A stretch of 64,000 nucleotides of DNA from Candidatus Palauibacter soopunensis. Lineage in GTDB: Bacteria; Gemmatimonadota; Gemmatimonadetes; Palauibacterales; Palauibacteraceae. The stretch covers positions 186,001 through 250,000 of the forward strand of contig NZ_CANPVT010000002.1 in assembly GCF_947581735.1 (NCBI RefSeq). Reading direction: 5' to 3'. The stretch's first letter is position 1, and every line of letters starts with the position of its first letter. Positions 59,200 to 64,000 of this stretch are shown here, piece by piece. The notes beneath the pieces were generated by a model. That model did no database searches, was not told the DNA's origin, and saw only the letters and a list, made by a program, of their open reading frames with translations. The position numbers and the translations under genes are program-made.

Positions 59200-60768
59200 A
59201 TGTCTGATCGAACGAAATACACCCGCCACCGCGTGCAAACGCTCCACCTCCTGTCGGCGCTGATGTTGGGAATCGCGGGAGGGGCAGGCGCTCCGGAATG
59301 GGTCGCCGCGCAGGCGGCCATCGGTGCGGCGGAAGAACCGGCCACCGTCCTGTTCACGAACGCGACGCTCGTCGACGGGACGGGTGCGCCCGGCTATGTC
59401 GGCGACCTGCTCATCGAGGGCGGAACCATCGCGGCGCTCGGCGCCCCGGGTTCCGTCGCGGCTCCGCCCGACGCGGAACGGCGCGACCTCGCGGGTCTCG
59501 TCCTCGCCCCCGGTTTCATCGACATCCACAACCACTCCACGACGCGCTTGTTCGACTTCCCGCTGGCCACGACACAGCTCGCGCAGGGCATCACCACGAT
59601 CGTGGTCGGGGCCGACGGTTCCTCGCAGTGGCCGATCTCGGACTACCTCGGTCGCATCGACGAACTCCGGCCCACGGTGGACGTCGCGACGCTGGTGGGC
59701 CACGGCACCGTGCGCAGTCTCGTGCTCGGGGACGACTACCGGCGCACCGCGACCGACGCCGAGATCGCGGACATGACGGTGCGCGTCGAGCGCGGGATGG
59801 CGGAGGGCGCGTTCGGCCTCTCGAGCGGTCTCGAATACGACCCCGGCTTCTACTCCTCCACCGGCGAGTTGATCGCCCTCGCGCGGGCCTCCGCCGGCCA
59901 CGGCGGCTTCTACATGACCCACATGCGCGACGAGGAGGAGGGGCTCCTCGAGGCGGTCGACGAGGCCATCCGCATCGGGCGGGAAGCGGGCCTCCCCGTG
60001 CAGATGTCGCACATCAAGGCGGGGAACGCCTCGGTCTGGGGACGCGCTCCGGACGTGCTGGAGCGGATCCGGCAGGCCAACGAGGAGGGGCTGGATGTGA
60101 CGGCGGACCAGTACCCGTACGCGGCCTGGCAATCCGGGCTCGCGATCGTCGTGCGTTCGAGGATGTTCTCGAACCCCGACTCCGTGGCGGAGGGGATCGC
60201 CGCGGCGGGCGGCGGGAACCGGCTGCAGATCGTCGCCTTCTGGTCCGAACCCGAACTGAACGGACTGCGGCTCGACGAAATCGCCCGGCGCAGGGGGATG
60301 ACGGACGTCGAAGCCTATATGTGGATCATGGAGAACGGAGGCTCCGGGCTCATCGGCCACACGATGAACGAGGAGGACGTCGACACGTTCATGGCGTCGG
60401 AGTGGGTGATGACGGCGAGCGACGGCGGAGTGCGGAGCGCGCACCCGCGCGGGGCCGGCACGTTCCCGCGCGTGCTGGGGCACTACGTTCGGGAGCGCGG
60501 CATCCTGACGCTGGAACGGGCGGTGCGGCGTGCGACCTCGATGCCGGCGCGGCGGCTGGGGCTGAGCGACCGGGGCGTGCTGCGCGCCGGGGCCCGGGCG
60601 GACCTCGTGATCTTCGACCCGGAGCGCGTGGTGGACCGGTCGACGTTCGACAACGGGACCCGGCAGGCGGAGGGCGTGGAGAGCGTGTGGCTCGGCGGCG
60701 TGGAGACCTGGTCCGCCGGGGAGCCGACCGGCGCCCGCCCCGGCCGCGCCATCCGCCACACGCCCTGA
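59200..60768 (+). CDS. Exported amidohydrolase, N-acyl-D-amino-acid deacylase family
   Basis: The 522-residue protein has a signal peptide (LLSALMLGIAGGAGAP...VAAQA) and the D-aminoacylase metal site: APGFIDIHNHS, MTHMRDEEEGLLEAVDE, QMSHIKAG and the Asp in MTASDGGVRSAHPRG. It should release D-amino acids from N-acyl forms. Similar architecture occurs in dihydroorotase-like amidohydrolases, but GLSSGLEYDPGFYSSTGEL is a D-aminoacylase marker. Confidence 0.88.
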   Translation: MSDRTKYTRHRVQTLHLLSALMLGIAGGAGAPEWVAAQAAIGAAEEPATVLFTNATLVDGTGAPGYVGDLLIEGGTIAALGAPGSVAAPPDAERRDLAGLVLAPGFIDIHNHSTTRLFDFPLATTQLAQGITTIVVGADGSSQWPISDYLGRIDELRPTVDVATLVGHGTVRSLVLGDDYRRTATDAEIADMTVRVERGMAEGAFGLSSGLEYDPGFYSSTGELIALARASAGHGGFYMTHMRDEEEGLLEAVDEAIRIGREAGLPVQMSHIKAGNASVWGRAPDVLERIRQANEEGLDVTADQYPYAAWQSGLAIVVRSRMFSNPDSVAEGIAAAGGGNRLQIVAFWSEPELNGLRLDEIARRRGMTDVEAYMWIMENGGSGLIGHTMNEEDVDTFMASEWVMTASDGGVRSAHPRGAGTFPRVLGHYVRERGILTLERAVRRATSMPARRLGLSDRGVLRAGARADLVIFDPERVVDRSTFDNGTRQAEGVESVWLGGVETWSAGEPTGARPGRAIRHTP

Positions 60769-60814
60769 CCACGCCGGTCGGCGCGCACCGCGCCCGGGGA
60801 GAAGGGCGGGAGCC

Positions 60815-61219
60815 TCAGTCGGCGGCAGCCTCCCCGCGCTCCGCCGTCGCGACGATTTCGATGCCGCCGCGCACGTTCTGTTCCACGTCCACCCGCACCC
60901 GCCGCGGATCGATCGCGAACACCACGTCGTCGGCGATCCGGGCCGCGAGCGTCTCGCAGAACTCGCCCTCGTCCCGGAAGGACCACAGGTAGAACTTGAG
61001 CGCCTTCGACTCCAGGCAGCGGTCGCGCGGCTCGTAGTCGATCGTCACCCGCCCGAAGTCCGGCTGGCCCGTCTTCGGGCACAGCGACGTGAACTCCAGT
61101 GCCCGCAGCCGGACGCGCTGGACGTCCGCCGCCGGGATCGCCTCCGCGCGCAGCGTCTCGCGTCCCTCTTCCGGGTCCCGGGGCCGCGGCAGCGGACCCG
61201 CGGCGGGGAGCCTCGTCAT
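60815..61219 (-). CDS. queF: NADPH-dependent 7-cyano-7-deazaguanine reductase QueF
   Basis: The 134-residue protein reduces preQ0 to preQ1 in queuosine synthesis. The nucleophilic Cys is in EFTSLCPKTGQPDFG and the NADPH motif is CLESKALKFYLWSFRDEG. Length fits the small (YkvM) type. ATG overlaps the stop of the upstream DAACS transporter gene. Other queuosine genes are not in the window. Confidence 0.95.
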   Translation of the reverse strand: MTRLPAAGPLPRPRDPEEGRETLRAEAIPAADVQRVRLRALEFTSLCPKTGQPDFGRVTIDYEPRDRCLESKALKFYLWSFRDEGEFCETLAARIADDVVFAIDPRRVRVDVEQNVRGGIEIVATAERGEAAAD

Positions 61220-62448
61220 CCGTCCTCCGTCCCTTCGTCCACCTCTTCATCGTTCTGCGTCATCGCATCGACGGTCGTGGCGGCGGCCATATGGCCGATG
61301 ACGTTCGCCGCCGAGCGGAAGACGTCGGGCACGCGGTCGATCCCGAGCAGGATCCCGAGTCCGGCCAGCGGCACGCCCACCACGTCGAGCGCGGGGACCA
61401 TCGACACAATGCTCGCGCTCGGCACCGGCGCCACCGTCATCGCGGCGAGGAAGATCGCGAGGACCGCCGCGGCGATGAGCCCCGCATCGAGCGGGACCCC
61501 GTACATGGCGGCGAGGAAGACGAGCGAGGCGCTCTGGAAGAGGGCGCTCCCGGGCCGGTTGATCGAGGCCGCCAGCGGGAGGATCAGCCGGTAGCGGTCC
61601 CGCCGGAGCCCAAGCTTCTCCGCCTCCTGCAGCATCATCGGCAGCGTGCCCACGGACGTCGTCGTCGTGAAGCCCACGGTGTACGTCCCCACGGTGCCGC
61701 GGATGAAACGCCCCGCCCGCATGCCGCCGACGAAGCGGACGATCGGCAGCAGGATGAGACCCTTCAGAATGAAGAGGCCCACGACGACGGCCAGGATGAA
61801 GACGGCGAGGTTCTGGAGCAGCGCCAGACCCGTGCGCGCAACCACCGGCGCCGCGAGGCCGAAGACGCCCACGGGCGCCGTCCACAGGACCCAGTTCATG
61901 AGCTTGATGAGCGCGTCGCCGGCCGTCTCCGCGAATCCGGTGAGCAACTCCCGCTTCTCCCGTGGCAATGTCGTCGTGGCCGCCGCGAGAAGGACGGTGA
62001 AGATGAGGATCGAGAGCAGCGACCCGTCCGCCGCCGCCTGTACCGGGTTCCTCGGCACGAGGTTCACGAGGAAGTCGATGACGCCCGGCGTCGCCGTGTT
62101 CAGTTCCGTCGTCGGGGTCGGAGGCGGCACCGGCGCCGTAAAAGTGAGCGCGAACCCCATCACGCCCATCCCGATGAGGATCGCGGGCAGCGTCGTGATC
62201 CAGAAGAAGCCGACCGAGAGACCCCCGATCCGCCCCAGCTTGCGAAGGCTCCCGATCCGCCCCACGCCGACGAAAACGACGGCGGCCACGAGCGGAATCA
62301 CGACCATCTGGATCGCGCGCAGGAACACCTGTCCGAGCGGTGCGGCGGCCTCGGCCGCGCGCATGAGCGCCGGCGACCCGGTGGCCGAGGCGGCGATCCC
62401 GAGCCCCAGTCCGAGCACGAGGCCGATGAGGATGGCGCGCGTGTTCAC
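61216..62448 (-). CDS. DAACS-family dicarboxylate/amino acid:cation symporter
   Basis: The 410-residue inner-membrane protein has eight membrane segments and two re-entrant hairpins. TTTSVGTLPMMLQEAEKLG and INRPGSALFQSASLVFLAAMYG match the substrate-binding hairpin and the NMDGT-like region; here the latter reads INRPGSA. Family members import glutamate, aspartate or C4-dicarboxylates with Na+ or H+. Its start overlaps the end of the YkvI-like gene by four bases. Confidence 0.9.
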   Translation of the reverse strand: MNTRAILIGLVLGLGLGIAASATGSPALMRAAEAAAPLGQVFLRAIQMVVIPLVAAVVFVGVGRIGSLRKLGRIGGLSVGFFWITTLPAILIGMGVMGFALTFTAPVPPPTPTTELNTATPGVIDFLVNLVPRNPVQAAADGSLLSILIFTVLLAAATTTLPREKRELLTGFAETAGDALIKLMNWVLWTAPVGVFGLAAPVVARTGLALLQNLAVFILAVVVGLFILKGLILLPIVRFVGGMRAGRFIRGTVGTYTVGFTTTTSVGTLPMMLQEAEKLGLRRDRYRLILPLAASINRPGSALFQSASLVFLAAMYGVPLDAGLIAAAVLAIFLAAMTVAPVPSASIVSMVPALDVVGVPLAGLGILLGIDRVPDVFRSAANVIGHMAAATTVDAMTQNDEEVDEGTEDG

Positions 62449-63545
62449 GGGGCACCCTCCGCGCGCCGCTTACGAAAGGCGAGCCACGCGCCGATGGTGA
62501 GGACGGGCAGGACGTAGTAGACGATGAACCCCCAGGTGATCGTCCCGTATCCCTGACGGATGAGGTCGATGAGGCCGAGAGGGGTGAGGGACAGCGCGAC
62601 CCCGAGGAAGACCGCCGCGACCACCGGCCTCGCCCAGCTCGGCAGCCCCGCGCCCCGCTCGCGCCGCGTGACGGCGAGCCGCTCGTTCACCGCGTGGATC
62701 ATCCCCGTCCCGGTCTCGATCAGGGTGCCGAAGAGGATGATTCCGTACGCGACCTGGAACGTCGTCGACCCGAGCGCTTCGAGGATGAAGTTCGAGGGGT
62801 TGGCGGCGTCGACGATCGCCGGGTAATGCGGCACCATCGCGAGGTAGAAGAAGAAGGCCGGCAGCATCCCGATGACGCCGGCCAGCAGGCCGGCCCACAC
62901 GGCCTGGTTCCGGGTCTGGATGTGGCGCACGGTGAACAGCGCCACGGCGGCCGCCGAGAGGTTGTAGCCGCCGTACTGGACCCCCTTCACGAGCCAGTCG
63001 CTGTTGAGGCTGCTGGCGGCAAAGCTCGGGCCCAGCGTGGACCCGAAGCGCACCAGCGACCACACCACGAGCGCCACGAACACTGCGTAGAGGGCGAAAG
63101 ACCAGCCGGCGAAGAAGCGCTCGATCGCCACGCTCCCGTAGAAGAGGAGCAGCGCGACCGCCCCCAGCGCCACGATCACGCCCAGCGCGTACGGGAGGCC
63201 GAACGTCTCGTTCGCAATCGTGCCCGCCGCCGCCCCGATGACGGCCAGTACGAGGAGTGTCAGCAGCACGTACGTGATCTCGAACAGGACCCAGGACGGA
63301 CCGAGCAGCCGCTTGAAGAAGTTGCGGTACTCGTAGCTGCGGGACTGCCGCGCGAGTTCGAACGTGACGGCGCACACCGCGCTCCAGATGGCGGTGGAGA
63401 GCGCCATCGCCCAGAGGCCGGGCGTGGGGCCGATGGAGAGGAAGAACTCGACATTCTCCCGTCCCGTGCCGTATCCACCGGCGATGACGGCCGATTGGAA
63501 GACGAGCCCCGGCAGCAGATAGCGGCGGAACCAGGGAGCTTTCAC
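62445..63545 (-). CDS. YkvI-like multi-spanning membrane protein (APC/LeuT superfamily)
   Basis: The 366-residue protein has about ten membrane helices. The first half contains VFQSAVIAGGYGTGRENVEFF, with a Gly-rich break in helix 1 as in LeuT-fold transporters. FILEALGSTTFQVAYGIILFGTLIETGTGM lies in the second half. YkvI-type proteins are poorly characterised; a substrate cannot be inferred. First gene of the YkvI-DAACS-queF transcript. Confidence 0.78.
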   Translation of the reverse strand: MKAPWFRRYLLPGLVFQSAVIAGGYGTGRENVEFFLSIGPTPGLWAMALSTAIWSAVCAVTFELARQSRSYEYRNFFKRLLGPSWVLFEITYVLLTLLVLAVIGAAAGTIANETFGLPYALGVIVALGAVALLLFYGSVAIERFFAGWSFALYAVFVALVVWSLVRFGSTLGPSFAASSLNSDWLVKGVQYGGYNLSAAAVALFTVRHIQTRNQAVWAGLLAGVIGMLPAFFFYLAMVPHYPAIVDAANPSNFILEALGSTTFQVAYGIILFGTLIETGTGMIHAVNERLAVTRRERGAGLPSWARPVVAAVFLGVALSLTPLGLIDLIRQGYGTITWGFIVYYVLPVLTIGAWLAFRKRRAEGAP

Positions 63546-63665
63546 ACTGGCGTCTCTTTCTCTCGGCCGGCCCCTGCCCCAAGGTTTCGCCCGTCAGCGA
63601 GGGGCGAGTCACCTGGGCGCCGGGCGCCGGCGGCCACATGCGACCCGCCAAGCTAGAGGCCGGGG

Positions 63666-64000
63666 ATGGAACGAGACAGACGCGAGACGTTCGGCTCCCG
63701 CTTCGGGCTCGTGGCCACGATGATCGGCGTCGCCGTCGGTCTCGGGAACGTGTGGCGCTTCCCGTACATGGTCGGCGAGTTCGGCGGGGCTCCCTTCGTC
63801 GCCTTCTACGTACTGGCCGTCGTGCTGATCGGCGTTCCCGCGCTCATGGCGGAGTGGACGCTGGGCCGGCACACCCGCCGCGGCCCGGTCGGCGCGTTCG
63901 AGTCGGCCGGTCTCCCCTTCGGCCGCGCCCTCGGCTGGATCTTCTTCGTCGGCGTCACCGCCGCCACCGGCTACTACTCGAACGCGCTCGGCTGGGTGCT
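63666..64000 (+). CDS. Sodium-dependent neurotransmitter-type (NSS/SLC6) transporter, N-terminal part
   Basis: The frame opens at ATG 63666 and runs off the right edge. The translation begins MERDRRETFGSRFGLVATM and has GVAVGLGNVWRFPYMVGEFG, the helix 1 unwound region that binds Na+ and substrate in LeuT-fold transporters, followed by GGAPFVAFYVL and the helix 2 motif PALMAEWTLGR. Family members import amino acids with Na+. Divergent from the YkvI-like gene. Confidence 0.93.
   Translation, partial: MERDRRETFGSRFGLVATMIGVAVGLGNVWRFPYMVGEFGGAPFVAFYVLAVVLIGVPALMAEWTLGRHTRRGPVGAFESAGLPFGRALGWIFFVGVTAATGYYSNALGWV

Overview
The window is a GC-rich (visibly well above 60 % GC), densely coded stretch of a diderm bacterial chromosome around the replication origin. 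Core genes (parAB with parS, yidC-yidD-rnpA-rpmH, dnaA, dnaN, polA, priA) identify it as chromosomal. Outer-membrane, Tat, OmpH/Skp, ExbB and lipoprotein functions show a Gram-negative envelope. The mix of Tat- and lipoprotein-exported hydrolases, a Spondin_N lipoprotein, a DUF1207 protein, a PaoABC-like molybdoenzyme and a short RpoD-type sigma factor is typical of Gemmatimonadota and relatives. That assignment is inference from gene content; there is no rRNA here to settle it. I saw no tRNA, rRNA, CRISPR array, prophage or insertion sequence.

Layout. 1-0.4 kb: AbrB/PIN toxin-antitoxin pair cut by the left edge. 0.5-4.9 kb: Ca/Na antiporter, then a minus-strand parA-parB-M23 peptidase-bactofilin operon, with two parS sites just upstream of parA. 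4.9-7.5 kb: pyrF, an Fpg-fold protein lacking the catalytic N-terminal proline, and an exported DUF1207-like protein. 7.5-13 kb: yidC-yidD-rnpA-rpmH (minus) divergent from dnaA-dnaN (plus); the dnaA-dnaN gap is the best oriC candidate. 13-17.1 kb: Yip1-like membrane protein, NUDIX, MBL hydrolase, then convergent mutY and dapF, the latter preceded by a terminator and a tiny ORF with an extreme Shine-Dalgarno. 17.5-26.9 kb: DUF1707 protein, gcvH-gcvP-UPF0173-lipM, an orphan ExbB, a lytic transglycosylase and a cold-shock gene. 27-33 kb: polA (proofreading residues lost), a serine hydrolase, a Tat-exported epimerase-like protein and a Spondin_N lipoprotein. 33-38.4 kb: PaoABC-like molybdoenzyme operon with its own cytochrome b and a small helical protein. 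38.5-41 kb: outer-membrane protein and a RemA-like protein. 41.1-49.3 kb: HD phosphohydrolase, radical SAM + metallophosphoesterase, sigma factor, then deacetylase-M24 peptidase-dipeptide epimerase-TrpF-like genes. 49.4-58.5 kb: Cys-pair repeat lipoprotein, priA, HNH nuclease, TatA, an exported protein of unknown function, and an orphan 2Fe-2S subunit + exported RidA + serine-hydrolase lipoprotein cluster. 58.5-64 kb: OmpH, D-aminoacylase-like amidohydrolase, queF, and DAACS, YkvI-like and SLC6-type transporters.

How genes work together. Segregation (ParA/ParB/parS) is co-transcribed with a cytoskeletal bactofilin and a cell-wall hydrolase. LipM can lipoylate the GcvH made by the same gene cluster. 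Tat cargo (the Pao iron-sulfur subunit, the epimerase-like protein) occurs with a tatA gene. Several exported hydrolases, a dipeptide epimerase, an M24 peptidase and a D-aminoacylase-like enzyme suggest a peptide- and amino-acid-scavenging heterotroph. The items most worth a second look are the Pao-cytochrome b operon with its uncharacterised small protein, the nine-fold Cys-pair lipoprotein, the proline-less Fpg-like protein and the parAB-M23-bactofilin operon.
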